Origin: Pseudobutyrivibrio ruminis
Lineage (GTDB): Bacteria; Bacillota; Clostridia; Lachnospirales; Lachnospiraceae
Length of the DNA stretch: 64,000 nucleotides
NCBI RefSeq assembly: GCF_015057245.1
Contig: NZ_SVET01000012.1
Span: 18,683 to 82,682, forward strand
Reading direction: 5' to 3'
The stretch's first letter is position 1. Each line of letters starts with the position of its first letter. The translations under genes and the position numbers were made by a program. Below are positions 46,356 through 56,914 of this stretch, piece by piece. The notes under the pieces are model-generated. The model made no database searches and was not told the DNA's origin. It was given only the letters and a program-made list of their open reading frames with translations.

Positions 46356-47402
46356 ATGAAATTATTCTGGGGCAAAAGAAGATTAAAGAGCAACAGTGCA
46401 CTTGCTATTGCAGCAGGGTGTGCTGTTGCTTTTATGTTTATAGCTACAGTTATCAGTATAGTAATCTATCAGCAACGTATGGATGAAGCCAAGGAATTAT
46501 TGGCTGAGGCTGAGTATGAGCAGTACGATTCCTATGTAATTATGATTTCTTCAAATGATTCATCGGACTTTTGGCAGGAGGTTTATAAATCTGCCAAGGA
46601 ATATGGCGCTGAACAGGGAGTGTATGTAGATATGCTTTCTACCAGTATCGACAAATCATATACCAAGGCGGAGTATATGGAGATGGCAATTGAATCCAAT
46701 TGTGATGCCATTTTTCTAGAGGGAGACGATTCTCCAGAGACAGCTGAAATGGTGGCAAAGGCAAAGCATGCAGATATTCCTGTATTCACACTGGAGTCAG
46801 ATATTGATATGGCAAATCGTGTCAGCTATATTGGAGCTAATAGCTATACCATCGCCAGCTTATACGGAGAGTCTTTGATAGAAAATCTGACAAAGCAAAA
46901 GAAGGTAATGGTTCTGGCTGGAAACACAGTCAATCCTACAGAGGCGAGCGCCTTTGTTAATAATATGCAGTCAGCCTTGGACGGCCGCGAACTGCCAAAC
47001 GGAAACCTGGATTTTGAAGTGCGCACTGTTGAAAGCAAGGATGCGTTTGCTAATGAGGAGTATATCCAAAATATTTTTAAAGAAAATGATTTGGCACCAG
47101 TTGTAATCTGCCTTGACCAGGAATCCACCGAAAGCTTTTATCAGGCCATGATTGACTACAATAAAGTAGGACAAATAATGCTTTTAGGAAGTAATGTTTC
47201 ACCTACAATTCTTACTGGAATCAAACAGGGAGTAATTCTTAGCACTGTATATGTGGATGCACAGAGTGTGGGTGTGTCTGCGGCGGAAGCATATATCGAA
47301 TATAGGGATGCGGGCTATGTATCGGATTACATCAGTGTTGACGCAAATGTAATCGATGCTACCAACATCGATGAAGCGTTGGAGGAGGTAGAAAATGAGT
47401 AG
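46356..47402 (+). CDS. Membrane-anchored sugar-binding protein (Peripla_BP_4 type)
   Basis: A 348-residue protein with one uncleaved N-terminal membrane segment (about 17-40; no lipobox Cys) and a ribose-binding-like two-lobe domain (YVIMISSNDSSDFWQEVYKSAKEYG, DAIFLEGDDSPETAEM). It overlaps the histidine kinase gene by 8 nt. An anchored binding protein cotranscribed with a kinase suggests it is the ligand-sensing partner of the kinase, as in several Firmicute sugar-sensing systems. A small hairpin ACCTAA-gtat-TTAGGT (46328-46343) precedes the ribosome site. Confidence 0.82.
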   Translation: MKLFWGKRRLKSNSALAIAAGCAVAFMFIATVISIVIYQQRMDEAKELLAEAEYEQYDSYVIMISSNDSSDFWQEVYKSAKEYGAEQGVYVDMLSTSIDKSYTKAEYMEMAIESNCDAIFLEGDDSPETAEMVAKAKHADIPVFTLESDIDMANRVSYIGANSYTIASLYGESLIENLTKQKKVMVLAGNTVNPTEASAFVNNMQSALDGRELPNGNLDFEVRTVESKDAFANEEYIQNIFKENDLAPVVICLDQESTESFYQAMIDYNKVGQIMLLGSNVSPTILTGIKQGVILSTVYVDAQSVGVSAAEAYIEYRDAGYVSDYISVDANVIDATNIDEALEEVENE

Positions 47403-48885
47403 GATCAAGCGAAAATCTATCTCCCTCAGACAAAAGATGATTATGTCATTTTGTATTCCTACTGTACTGCTGTTCCTTGTAAACATGATGCTGTACTTGG
47501 GAACTGCCCAGATGCTTAACTCTCTGGATGTTATCTACGCCAGCAATAATACGCTGAACGATTTGAGTGAGAGTCTGGACCGTTTACAAAATGCAACAGC
47601 AGGTTATTTAAATACCAAAACCAGTGATGCTTTGGAGCAGTATTATATTTACGAAGAAGAGTATTCTGATTTGGTAGATAATCTGGATGACAACAAGGAT
47701 GATAATGAAAACAGAGTCCTTGAAAGAAATATCAAAAACATGTCGGAAAACTACCTGGAGCTTACCAATCAGGCAGTTGAAAGTAAACGCGGTGGTAATG
47801 TAGAAAAGTATAAGAGTATCTACGAGGAGGCGGCCAGAACATATGGCTACATAGATATCAGCATTACCAACCTCAACAATCAGCAGTTCATCAATAACTC
47901 TAAATCCTATGGAGCTATGATGACAGCTCTTCAGACTTTGGAAGAGCTGAATATTTTAACACTTGTAATAATTGGTATAGCCAATCTGTTTTTTGTAGTA
48001 CTTATCGCATCAACTATTGCAGATCCACTTATAAAGCTGGCTGCCACAGCCAACAGCGTGTCACAGGGAGACTTCAATGTAGAGCTTCTGCCTGTTAAAA
48101 GCAATGATGAGGTTGGTGTGGTAACAAAAGCCTTCAACAAAATGGTTGTGTCCATAAAGAACTATATTGAAAAGCTTCGTGAATCTATGGAAGTGGAGCG
48201 AAGGCTTAAAGAAAACGAGCTGATAATGGAAAACCATATTAAGGATGCGGAGCTTCGATATTTGCAGGCGCAGATTAATCCCCATTTTTTGTTTAATACT
48301 TTAAATGCTGGTGCTCAGCTTGCCATGATGGAGGGGGCAGACAGGACCAGCAATTACATTCAAAGAGTGGCAGATTTCTTTAGATACAACATCAAAAAGA
48401 ACAAGGATGTTGTGTCTTTGAGGGAGGAAATTGAGCTGGTAGATATCTACATTTACATCATAAATGTAAGATTCGCAGGGGAAATCCAGTTCACAAAGGA
48501 GATTGATGAGTCACTTCTTGGGGTAAAGATACCTAGTATGATACTACAGCCTATTGTTGAAAATAGTATCAACTATGGCCTTAGAAATATTGATTGGACC
48601 AAGAAAATCAAGCTTTCTGTGTATGAACTGGGGGATTATATATGTGTCAGTATCAAAGACAATGGTATTGGCATGACACAGGAAAAAATTGAGCAGGTTT
48701 TGGATGGCACATACAAGAGCAATCCTGCTAAATCCACATCCAATGGTGTGGGATTAAACAACTGTATTGAGCGTCTTAATATCTTCTACGAAAGTGAGGA
48801 TGTGTTAGATATTATATCTGAGGGAGAAAAGATGGGAACGGAGACAATTCTTTATCTTCCAAAGAAGGATTATGAGAAGGAATAA
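47395..48885 (+). CDS. Sensor histidine kinase (YesM/LytS class)
   Basis: A 496-residue kinase: membrane segment (about 18-38), extracellular helical sensor (about 40-185), second membrane segment (about 186-208), HAMP (VSQGDFNVELLPVKSNDEVG), His-kinase domain with phosphoacceptor in INPHFLFNTLNA, and ATPase boxes (IVENSINYGL, DNGIGM, GVGLNN). This is the HisK_5 type that pairs with AraC-domain regulators. It is embedded between an anchored sugar-binding protein and such a regulator, and probably senses the sugar carried by the downstream ABC system. Confidence 0.93.
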   Translation: MSRIKRKSISLRQKMIMSFCIPTVLLFLVNMMLYLGTAQMLNSLDVIYASNNTLNDLSESLDRLQNATAGYLNTKTSDALEQYYIYEEEYSDLVDNLDDNKDDNENRVLERNIKNMSENYLELTNQAVESKRGGNVEKYKSIYEEAARTYGYIDISITNLNNQQFINNSKSYGAMMTALQTLEELNILTLVIIGIANLFFVVLIASTIADPLIKLAATANSVSQGDFNVELLPVKSNDEVGVVTKAFNKMVVSIKNYIEKLRESMEVERRLKENELIMENHIKDAELRYLQAQINPHFLFNTLNAGAQLAMMEGADRTSNYIQRVADFFRYNIKKNKDVVSLREEIELVDIYIYIINVRFAGEIQFTKEIDESLLGVKIPSMILQPIVENSINYGLRNIDWTKKIKLSVYELGDYICVSIKDNGIGMTQEKIEQVLDGTYKSNPAKSTSNGVGLNNCIERLNIFYESEDVLDIISEGEKMGTETILYLPKKDYEKE

Positions 48886-48890
48886 ATGTA

Positions 48891-50483
48891 ATGTACAAAA
48901 TAATGTTGGCGGATGACGAGGGAATAGTCATCGATTCATTGAAATTCATAATAGAAAAGGAGTATGGAAGCAAGTGCGATATCCGTACAGCCAAAACCGG
49001 TAGACAGGTTATAGAGCTTGCAGAGGAGTATCAGCCAGACATAGCCTTTATGGATATTCAGATGCCTGGCATTAATGGTATCGAAGCCATGCGAGAAATA
49101 CGAAAGACTAATAATCATATCGTATTTATAGTTATGACAGCTTACGACAAATTCGATTATGCAAAGGAAGCGATTTCCCTGGGGGTTTTGGATTACCTAA
49201 ACAAGCCGGTCAGTAGAGATGGAATCATCACCATTTTAAACAAAGCCATGGGGCAAATTGATGGTGAACGAGCAAAGCGAAGCAATGACCTTCGAGTTAG
49301 AGAAAAGCTTGAAACTGTCGTACCTATAATTGAAAACGGTTTGATTCAGGATTTGCTATTTAAGGAATACTTTAAAGAGGATATTGATAACTACAAGACT
49401 TTGCTTGGAATCGATTCAGAATATGGATACATGGCCTGCATGGTATTTGGTAGAGAGATGGTGGGAAACTACATGACCAGTGCGGTAGCAGTTTCTATCC
49501 AGGCCCAGAAATCATACAGAGAGATTCACACCATAACAGAGGACTATATAAAGGGAATCATGGGAGCGGTAATGTCTAATAAAATACCAATCCTTATTCC
49601 AACAGATAGCAATACATTGCCATATAATGAAAGAAATAATGTGGTAGAAAGTGCAAGAGCACTATGTCGAAAGCTTTCAGATAGATTCGATATGGATTTT
49701 CGAATTGGATTTGGTTCGGTAAAGCCACTAGACAGAATGGCAGAATCCTATGAGGAAGCAAACTCAGTACTGATAGCAACCACCAGTCATGTGGCTCACG
49801 TAGATGATATGCCGGTGGCTTGCCAGTACGAGGAAAGCTATCCAATGGATTTGGAAAAGCGACTGTTTAATGAAATATCTCTTGGAAATGTAAATGAAAC
49901 GGTTGCATTGTCTCAGGCCTTCTTTGAGTGGATGGAAGAAAATTACGCTAATGATAACGACAGTGTGCGCTTGAAATGCTTGGAGTTCGTTCTTTGGGCA
50001 GAGCATCTATCTTATGAAAAGACCGCCCGCGTCTATGAGTTTAAGAGTAGAGCTAACTATCTGTCAGAGCTAATGAATCTTGGGGGATTAAACGAAGTAA
50101 AGCATTGGTTTATTGAAAAGATGAAGGCTGCTGCTGTTTGGGTGGCAAACAAGCAGGAAGAGCAGTCCATGAGTGTTGTTAATAAAGCAAGGCAATACAT
50201 AGATGAAAACTACATGAAGGAATTAACTCTCGATGATATATCTCGAATGGTTAATATCAGTTCATATTATTTTTCAAAGGTATTTAAAGAGGAGACAGGT
50301 GAGAACTTCATCGACTATTTGACAAAGCTACGTATCGAGGCAGCCAAAAAACTGCTTAAGACAACCAGCAAGTCTATGAAGGAGATTTCAGCGGAGGTAG
50401 GATATCCGGATCCAAACTACTTTTCACGTAACTTCAAAAAGTATACTGGAAAGACACCTACGGACTACGCAAAATGTAACTAA
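48891..50483 (+). CDS. Response regulator with AraC DNA-binding domain (YesN-like)
   Basis: A 530-residue regulator. The receiver domain (1-125) has the acidic pair ADDEG, phosphoacceptor Asp in AFMDIQMPGING, Thr in VMTAYD and Lys in YLNKPVS. A long middle region (130-410) of the usual YesN type leads to a C-terminal AraC/XylS domain with two helix-turn-helices (LTLDDISRMVNISSYYFSKVFKEE, MKEISAEVGYPDPNYFSRNFKKY). It is 6 nt after the kinase. The likely target is the sugar ABC operon that follows. Confidence 0.94.
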   Translation: MYKIMLADDEGIVIDSLKFIIEKEYGSKCDIRTAKTGRQVIELAEEYQPDIAFMDIQMPGINGIEAMREIRKTNNHIVFIVMTAYDKFDYAKEAISLGVLDYLNKPVSRDGIITILNKAMGQIDGERAKRSNDLRVREKLETVVPIIENGLIQDLLFKEYFKEDIDNYKTLLGIDSEYGYMACMVFGREMVGNYMTSAVAVSIQAQKSYREIHTITEDYIKGIMGAVMSNKIPILIPTDSNTLPYNERNNVVESARALCRKLSDRFDMDFRIGFGSVKPLDRMAESYEEANSVLIATTSHVAHVDDMPVACQYEESYPMDLEKRLFNEISLGNVNETVALSQAFFEWMEENYANDNDSVRLKCLEFVLWAEHLSYEKTARVYEFKSRANYLSELMNLGGLNEVKHWFIEKMKAAAVWVANKQEEQSMSVVNKARQYIDENYMKELTLDDISRMVNISSYYFSKVFKEETGENFIDYLTKLRIEAAKKLLKTTSKSMKEISAEVGYPDPNYFSRNFKKYTGKTPTDYAKCN

Positions 50484-50503
50484 TATTATTGGGGTGAATA
50501 AGA

Positions 50504-51553
50504 ATGAAAGGATATATGAAAAAGATAGTGGTGATGACACTATCCCTTGCGATGCTTTCAGGATGCGCTAGTAGCTCGGCAGATAGCGCAAGTACTTCTT
50601 CTAATAAAGAAGATGGTATTGAAATTGGTTTGTGTTTTGATTCATTTGTAATCGAGCGCTGGGAGAAGGATAGAGATGTGTTTGTGGATACAGCATCATC
50701 TTTAGGGGCGACGGTTAATGTTCAAAATGCAAATGGTGATGTGGATAAACAAATCGAGCAGATTACATATCTGATTGATAAGGGTGTGGATTGTCTGGTT
50801 ATAATTCCCGTAGATGGAGAGGCACTGACAGATGTAATCAAAGCCGCCAAAGAAAAAGATATTGCGGTAGTTTGCTACGACAGAATAATCCCAAATGCAG
50901 ATACGGATCTTTACATATCATTCGACAACAATATGGTAGGCCAAATGCTTGGAGAGTCTTTGGCAGATTCTGGTGCAAAAAGCGTGGTAATGATTTGCGG
51001 TCCACTTACTGATGGTAACGTGCCTATGGTAAACGACGGATTCTATTCAGTTATGAATGAAAACGATATCGAAATCCTGGACACATATTATTGTGAGGGC
51101 TGGAAAGCTGAGTTAGGTGGCGCCTACGTTTACGACAATTTAGACACTATAAAAGAAGCTGATGCCATAATGTGTGGCAATGACGATGTAGCCACATCTG
51201 TAATCAGAGCGCTGGCGGTATGCCAGCTTGCCGGGGCAAAGCCGGTGGTAGGACAGGACGCAGATTTACCAGCTTGTCAGCACATTGTTGAGGGGACACA
51301 GCTGATGACCGTGTTTAAGCCTGTGAGCAAATTGGCCGAGCAGGCAGCTCAGCTTTCTGTACAGCTTGCCAGTGGAGAGAATATTGATGTGGATTCCACA
51401 ATAAGTGATGGCAAATATGACATCCCATATGTAGCTACAGAGCCGGTGGCAGTGACCAGAGACAATATCGATGAAGTGATTATAGACAGCGGATTTCATT
51501 CTAAAGAGGACGTTTATATGAATATTTCCGAGGAATCAAGTGAAAATGAATAG
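50504..51553 (+). CDS. Sugar-binding lipoprotein (ChvE/RbsB-like)
   Basis: A 349-residue exported lipoprotein: signal peptide ending in MLSGCAS, Ser-rich linker, then a xylose/ChvE-like binding domain (IGLCFDSFVIERWEKDRDVF, AVVCYDRIIPNADTDLYISFDN, VGQDADLPACQ). It lies in the same unit as the kinase and regulator and ends before a terminator, separate from the transporter genes. It may therefore deliver ligand to the sensor rather than only to the permeases. Shares domain and ligand-site motifs with the binding protein at 51725. Confidence 0.85.
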   Translation: MKGYMKKIVVMTLSLAMLSGCASSSADSASTSSNKEDGIEIGLCFDSFVIERWEKDRDVFVDTASSLGATVNVQNANGDVDKQIEQITYLIDKGVDCLVIIPVDGEALTDVIKAAKEKDIAVVCYDRIIPNADTDLYISFDNNMVGQMLGESLADSGAKSVVMICGPLTDGNVPMVNDGFYSVMNENDIEILDTYYCEGWKAELGGAYVYDNLDTIKEADAIMCGNDDVATSVIRALAVCQLAGAKPVVGQDADLPACQHIVEGTQLMTVFKPVSKLAEQAAQLSVQLASGENIDVDSTISDGKYDIPYVATEPVAVTRDNIDEVIIDSGFHSKEDVYMNISEESSENE

Positions 51554-51574
51554 CAAATTTTTGCATGACAAAAA

Positions 51575-51606
51575 ATGACTAGCACAAAAATGTGCTAGTC
51601 ATTTTA
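51575..51606 (+). terminator. Terminator after the sensor-unit binding protein
   Basis: A perfect 12-bp stem, ATGACTAGCACA-AAAA-TGTGCTAGTCAT, then TTTAT. It separates the sensing unit from the transporter unit. Confidence 0.9.
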
Positions 51607-51724
51607 TATTGTGTGAATAAAGTTAGACAAAAATGTGAAGAAAGTGACAACCATTTTCAGACATCTTCATGGTATCGTATCTATAGTAACAAACAAACCT
51701 AAATGAAAGGGAGGTTTTCAAAGA

Positions 51725-52855
51725 ATGAAGAGAAAGTTATTAAGTGTACTTTTGACAGGTGCTCTTGCAGCTTCTATGTTTGTAGGTTGCGGAACTAGCA
51801 CAGAGACAACAGACACAACTGCAGCTGGTGGGGATACAGCTACAGAGACAACAGATGATGGTGGCGCTACAGCAGCAACAGGAACAAAGGTTGGTGTTGC
51901 AATGCCTACAAAGGATCTCCAGAGATGGAATCAGGATGGTGCTAACATGCAGTCAGAGCTTGAAGCAGCTGGCTACGAAGTAGACCTTCAGTACGCTTCA
52001 AATGATGTTCAGACTCAGGTTTCACAGATTGAAAACATGATCAACTCAGGATGTAACGTTCTTGTAGTTGCAGCTATCGAAGGTTCATCACTTGGTGAAG
52101 CTATGGATATGGCAGCTGAGAATAACATCCCAGTTATCGCATATGACCGTTTGATTATGAACTCAGATGCAGTTTCATACTATGCAACATTCGATAACTA
52201 CAAAGTAGGTCAGGTTCAGGGTCAGTACATCATTGATCAGCTTGATCTTGAGAACACAACAGAGACATTCACAATGGAAATCACAGCTGGTGACCCAGGT
52301 GATAACAATGCTGGTTTCTTCTATGATGGTGCTATGGATCTTCTTAAGCCATACATCGATGCTGGTACACTTGTTGTTAAGTCTGGTCAGGTAGATTTCG
52401 CAGAAGTTGCTACTCCAGCATGGGCTACAGAAACAGCTCAGTCACGTATGGAGACAATTCTTTCATCTAACTACGCTAATGAAGATCTTGATGTTTGCCT
52501 CTGCTCTAACGATTCTACAGCACTTGGTGTTGAGAACGCACTTGCAGCAAACTACAAGGGTGAATATCCAATCATCACAGGTCAGGATTGCGATATCGAG
52601 AACACAAAGAACATGATCGCTGGAAAGCAGTCTATGTCAGTATTCAAGGATACACGTACACTTGCTTCACAGGTTGTTAAGATGGTAGGTCAGATCCTCA
52701 GCGGTGAGACAGTTGATGTAAACGATACTGAGACATATGACAATGGTACAGGAGTTATTCCTTCATACCTTTGCGAGCCAGTATTCGCAGATAAGGACAA
52801 CTACAAAGAGCTTCTTATCGATTCTGGTTACTACACAGAAGATCAGCTTCAATAA
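51725..52855 (+). CDS. chvE: Multiple-sugar-binding lipoprotein (ChvE-like)
   Basis: A 376-residue lipoprotein: lipobox MFVGCG, a Thr/Gly-rich linker, then the ChvE-type domain (VGVAMPTKDLQRWNQDGANM, PVIAYDRLIMNSDAVSYYATFDN, ITGQDCDIENTKNM). It supplies an aldose such as xylose, galactose or glucose to the ABC transporter encoded next. Ribosome site AAGGGAGG. A hairpin between it and the ATPase gene (52874-52895) probably lets binding protein be made in excess. Codon use suggests high expression. Confidence 0.9.
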   Translation: MKRKLLSVLLTGALAASMFVGCGTSTETTDTTAAGGDTATETTDDGGATAATGTKVGVAMPTKDLQRWNQDGANMQSELEAAGYEVDLQYASNDVQTQVSQIENMINSGCNVLVVAAIEGSSLGEAMDMAAENNIPVIAYDRLIMNSDAVSYYATFDNYKVGQVQGQYIIDQLDLENTTETFTMEITAGDPGDNNAGFFYDGAMDLLKPYIDAGTLVVKSGQVDFAEVATPAWATETAQSRMETILSSNYANEDLDVCLCSNDSTALGVENALAANYKGEYPIITGQDCDIENTKNMIAGKQSMSVFKDTRTLASQVVKMVGQILSGETVDVNDTETYDNGTGVIPSYLCEPVFADKDNYKELLIDSGYYTEDQLQ

Positions 52856-52873
52856 TTAAAAAAGTAATGCTTT

Positions 52874-52899
52874 TAGGGCAGGGAAACCTGCCCTATTTT
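52874..52899 (+). terminator. Intra-operon hairpin after the binding-protein gene
   Basis: TAGGGCAGG-GAAA-CCTGCCCTA with a GNRA tetraloop, then TTTTA. The T tract is short, so partial termination or 3'-end protection of the binding-protein mRNA is likely. Confidence 0.75.
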
Positions 52900-52953
52900 A
52901 GAGAAGAGAATGTTTTTAAGAAAATAAAAGTTATTATAAGGAGGGAGACTTAA

Positions 52954-54480
52954 GTGGGAAAAACAATACTTGAGATGAAATCAATCACCAAAGAGTTCCC
53001 AGGAGTAAAGGCCCTTGATAACGTAAACTTAAAGGTAGAGGAAGGCGAAATTCATGCTCTTGTAGGAGAGAATGGTGCTGGAAAATCTACTCTTATGAAC
53101 GTTTTAAGTGGTATTTATCCATATGGATCTTACACTGGAGACATCGTATACAATGGTGAAGTTTGTCAGTTCCAGAAAATCAAGGATTCTGAGGAAAAAG
53201 GAATCGTTATCATTCACCAGGAATTGGCATTAATCCCTTATATGTCTATAGGTGAGAACATGTTCCTTGGAAATGAGCAGGGAAGCAAGGCAGCTATTGA
53301 TTGGGACAAAACATATGCAGAAGCAGACAAATATTTAAAGATGGTTGGTTTATCAGAAAGCAGCCGTACTTTAATCAAAGATATAGGTGTTGGTAAACAG
53401 CAGCTTGTAGAAATTGCAAAGGCATTAGCAAAGAATGCTAAGCTCCTCATTCTTGATGAGCCAACATCATCACTTAATGAAACAGATTCAAGAGCACTTC
53501 TTGATTTACTTCTTAAATTCAAGCAGGAGGGAATGACATCTATTATCATTTCTCACAAGCTTAATGAAGTTTCTTATGTAGCAGATAAGATTACTGTTAT
53601 CCGTGATGGTTCCACAATCGAAACTCTTGATAAGAGTGTAGATGATATTTCAGAAGATAGAATCATTAAAGGCATGGTTGGTCGTGAAATGACAGACCGT
53701 TTCCCTAAACGCCATGGTGTAGAAATCGGCGACATCGCTATGGAAGTAAAGGATTGGACAGTTTACCATCCACAGTTCTCGGAGCGTAAGGTTGTTGATG
53801 GGGTATCAATGTATATCCGTAAAGGCGAAGTGGTTGGTATCGCAGGTCTTATGGGTGCAGGACGTACAGAGCTTGCAATGAGTATCTTTGGAAAGGCTTA
53901 TGGAACTAACATTTCAGGTCAGCTTTTCTTAAATGGTGAAGAAGTTCATTTAAAGAATATCAAGGATGCAATCAAGCATAAGATTGCATACGTAACAGAA
54001 GATAGAAAGGGCAATGGACTTGTACTTACAAATCCAATCAAGATTAATACAACTCTTGCAAACCTTTCATCACTTTGCTCTAAGCGTGTTATCGATCAGG
54101 ATAAAGAGTATCAGGTAGCAGAGGAGTACAGAGATAAGCTGAAGACAAAATGTCCTACAGTTGAGCAGAACGTTGGAAATCTTTCAGGTGGTAACCAGCA
54201 GAAGGTTCTTCTTGCTAAATGGATGTTTGCAGATCCAGATGTACTTATTCTTGATGAGCCTACACGTGGTATTGACGTTGGTGCTAAGTACGAAATCTAC
54301 TGCATCATCAATGATTTGGTTGCAGCAGGAAAATCAGTAATAATGATTTCATCAGAGCTTCCAGAAGTACTTGGTATGTCAGACCGTATATACGTTATGA
54401 ACGAAGGTAAAATGGTTGGCGAAATGGCAGGAGCAGAAGCTTCACAGGAAAGCATTATGTCTTGCATCTTGAAGTCATAG
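52954..54480 (+). CDS. mmsA: Sugar ABC transporter ATP-binding protein (MmsA/GguA type)
   Basis: A 508-residue tandem ABC ATPase. The N-terminal domain has Walker [10 protein letters not shown], signature region [14 protein letters not shown] and Walker [14 protein letters not shown]. The C-terminal domain has the degenerate P-loop GLMGAGRTE, signature [12 protein letters not shown] and [12 protein letters not shown]. This is the carbohydrate CUT2 pattern. It starts at a GTG preceded by AAGGAGGGAG. It drives the two permeases that follow. Confidence 0.94.
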   Translation: MGKTILEMKSITKEFPGVKALDNVNLKVEEGEIHALVGENGAGKSTLMNVLSGIYPYGSYTGDIVYNGEVCQFQKIKDSEEKGIVIIHQELALIPYMSIGENMFLGNEQGSKAAIDWDKTYAEADKYLKMVGLSESSRTLIKDIGVGKQQLVEIAKALAKNAKLLILDEPTSSLNETDSRALLDLLLKFKQEGMTSIIISHKLNEVSYVADKITVIRDGSTIETLDKSVDDISEDRIIKGMVGREMTDRFPKRHGVEIGDIAMEVKDWTVYHPQFSERKVVDGVSMYIRKGEVVGIAGLMGAGRTELAMSIFGKAYGTNISGQLFLNGEEVHLKNIKDAIKHKIAYVTEDRKGNGLVLTNPIKINTTLANLSSLCSKRVIDQDKEYQVAEEYRDKLKTKCPTVEQNVGNLSGGNQQKVLLAKWMFADPDVLILDEPTRGIDVGAKYEIYCIINDLVAAGKSVIMISSELPEVLGMSDRIYVMNEGKMVGEMAGAEASQESIMSCILKS

Positions 54481-54494
54481 AAGGGAGAGAAAAC

Positions 54495-55664
54495 ATGGTC
54501 TCAGTTAATATTAAAGACACATTAAAAAAATACACCATGGTTATCGCCCTGGTGATTATTATCGGAATCTTCTACGTTGGAACAGGCGGAACAATTCTTC
54601 TGTCTCAGAACGTAAACAACTTGCTTTCACAGAACGCATACGTATTTGTGTTAGCAACTGGTATGTTACTTTGTATCTTAACTGGTGGTAACATCGATCT
54701 TTCTGTTGGTTCAGTTGTCTGCTTCGTAGGTGGTATTGGAGCAGTAATGATGAGCAAGGGAATGAATGTATGGTTCGCAGTTCTTGTTATGCTTCTTGTT
54801 GGTGTTTTAGTTGGAGCATGGCAGGCATTCTGGGTAGCATACATAAACGTACCACCATTCATTGCAACACTTGCTGGTATGTACGCATTCAGAGGTTTAT
54901 CAAATGTAGTATTAAATGGTTATGCAGTTTCTATTTCAAATACAACATTCCTTAACGTATTTGGTGGTGGTGCTGATTGCTACATCCCTGATTTCTTCCA
55001 TGGAGAAAACTTAAACATTACATGTTTACTTGCAGGTATTATTGCAGTTGCAGTTTATGTATTAATTTCATTTAAAAACAGAATATCAGCTACTAGAAAA
55101 GGCTACGTTACAACAAGTGCAGCCAGCTTCTATGCAAAGCTTGTTATTCTTTCACTTGTAATTTTATTCTTAGCATATAAGCTTGCTGGTTACAAAGGAA
55201 TTCCTACTTCATTGTTATGGATTATCCTTATTGTCCTTGTTTACAACTACATCACAACAAAGACAACAATCGGACGTTACTTATATGCAGTAGGTGGTAA
55301 CGAAAAAGCTACACAGCTTTCAGGTATCAACACAAAGAAGGTTTACTTCTTCGCTTACACAAACATGGGATTCTTAGCAGCTTTCGCTGGTATCCTTACA
55401 GTTGCACGTGCAGCTTCTGCACAGCCAACATACGGTCAGTTCTACGAAATGGATGCAATCGGTGCTTGCTTCATCGGTGGTGCATCTGCATACGGCGGAA
55501 CAGGTTCAGTATTCGGTGCAATCATTGGTGCTCTTTTGATGGGTGTTATCAACCAGGGTATGTTAATCATGGGTGTTGATGCAAACTATCAGAAGGTGGT
55601 TAAAGGTTTAGTACTTCTTGCAGCGGTTATCTTTGATGTTATGTCTAAGAGAGAGAAAAAGTAG
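54495..55664 (+). CDS. mmsB: Sugar ABC transporter permease 1 (MmsB/GguB type)
   Basis: A 389-residue CUT2 permease with about ten membrane segments; the hallmark ATGMLLCILTGGNIDLSVGS and the C-terminal GGASAYGGTGSVFGA are present. The ATG at 54495 (AAGGGAG upstream) is chosen over a TTG at 54462 inside the ATPase gene. It is followed by a paralogous permease, so the channel is probably a heterodimer. Confidence 0.92.
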   Translation: MVSVNIKDTLKKYTMVIALVIIIGIFYVGTGGTILLSQNVNNLLSQNAYVFVLATGMLLCILTGGNIDLSVGSVVCFVGGIGAVMMSKGMNVWFAVLVMLLVGVLVGAWQAFWVAYINVPPFIATLAGMYAFRGLSNVVLNGYAVSISNTTFLNVFGGGADCYIPDFFHGENLNITCLLAGIIAVAVYVLISFKNRISATRKGYVTTSAASFYAKLVILSLVILFLAYKLAGYKGIPTSLLWIILIVLVYNYITTKTTIGRYLYAVGGNEKATQLSGINTKKVYFFAYTNMGFLAAFAGILTVARAASAQPTYGQFYEMDAIGACFIGGASAYGGTGSVFGAIIGALLMGVINQGMLIMGVDANYQKVVKGLVLLAAVIFDVMSKREKK

Positions 55665-55682
55665 GAAGGGAGGAGCGAAAAA

Positions 55683-56864
55683 GTGAAAGACAAGATTTTT
55701 AAAATATTAAAAGAAAACACAATGCTCATTGTTCTGGTCCTGGTTGTTCTCTTCTTTAACTTTACAACTAATGGCACAATGCTTATGCCTAGCCAGTTCA
55801 ACGCATTGATTACACAAAACGCATACGTATATGTTCTTGCAACAGGTATGTTGATGTGTATGTTAACAGGTGGTAATATCGACCTTTCCTGCGGTTCATT
55901 TGTTTGTTTAGTAGGTATCATCGGAGCAAAAGTCATGGTTAACATGGGAGCTTCAACTCCAGTTGGAATCCTTGTAATGCTCCTCATCGGAATCATTTAT
56001 GGATGCTTACTTGGCTATGTAATTGCTTACATCAATATTCCACCATGGATTGCTACACTTGCAGGTTTCCTTGCACTTCGTGGATGGGGCGTTGCATTAC
56101 TTAACGGTTCATCAAACATCAGCCCACTTCCACCAGAATTTTGCGCATTATTCTCGGGCAAGATGAATGACCTCTTCGGTGGTCCAAGAATCGGTGGCGT
56201 TCAGTACAACATGACAAGTATTGTAATCGGACTTATTGCTTCAATCATCGTAGTGGTTCTTCTTTTCAGATCTCGTGCAAATAAGCTTAAGAAGGGTTAC
56301 GTTGCAGACAGCCTTACAGCAGTTATTGTTAAGTGCGTACTTATTGACTTTGTCATCATGCTCTTTGCATACAAGTTCTCACTTGCAGGTGGTGTACCAT
56401 ACTCACTCATCTGGGTAGCAGTAATCGTACTTATCTACAGCTTTATTACATCAAAGACAGATATTGGACGTTACTTCTACACAATCGGTGGTAACTCAGA
56501 GGCAACAAGACTTTCAGGTATCGATACAAAGAGAATCATGTTCATCGCATACTTAAACATGGCTGTACTTACAGTTATCTCTGCATTCCTTACAATGGCT
56601 CGTTTCCAGGCTGCAAACTCAACAGCTGGTACAAACTACGAGATGGATGCCATCTCAGCTTGCGTAGTAGGTGGTGTATCTGCATACGGTGGATCAGGTA
56701 CAGTATTCGGAATGATTGTTGGTGCTACCCTCATCGGTGTAATTAACCTTGGTATGTCCCTCATGGGTATCGATGCCAACTGGCAGAAGGTTGTTAAGGG
56801 CGTAGTACTTCTCGGAGCCGTAGTCTTCGAAATCCTCAACAACAAGAAAAGCGCAACAAAGTAA
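55683..56864 (+). CDS. Sugar ABC transporter permease 2 (MmsB/GguB type)
   Basis: A 393-residue paralogue of the preceding permease, with ATGMLMCMLTGGNIDLSCGS, NIPPWIATLAGFLALRGWG and GGVSAYGGSGTVFGM. It starts at a GTG preceded by GGAAGGGAGGAG. Two different permeases per CUT2 system suggest an asymmetric channel. It is the last gene of the operon, ended by a hairpin at 56915. Confidence 0.92.
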   Translation: MKDKIFKILKENTMLIVLVLVVLFFNFTTNGTMLMPSQFNALITQNAYVYVLATGMLMCMLTGGNIDLSCGSFVCLVGIIGAKVMVNMGASTPVGILVMLLIGIIYGCLLGYVIAYINIPPWIATLAGFLALRGWGVALLNGSSNISPLPPEFCALFSGKMNDLFGGPRIGGVQYNMTSIVIGLIASIIVVVLLFRSRANKLKKGYVADSLTAVIVKCVLIDFVIMLFAYKFSLAGGVPYSLIWVAVIVLIYSFITSKTDIGRYFYTIGGNSEATRLSGIDTKRIMFIAYLNMAVLTVISAFLTMARFQAANSTAGTNYEMDAISACVVGGVSAYGGSGTVFGMIVGATLIGVINLGMSLMGIDANWQKVVKGVVLLGAVVFEILNNKKSATK

Positions 56865-56914
56865 TACATAAGATTTTATTTTCTTCATTATATTCTCTTA
56901 ATGTTATTATAACT

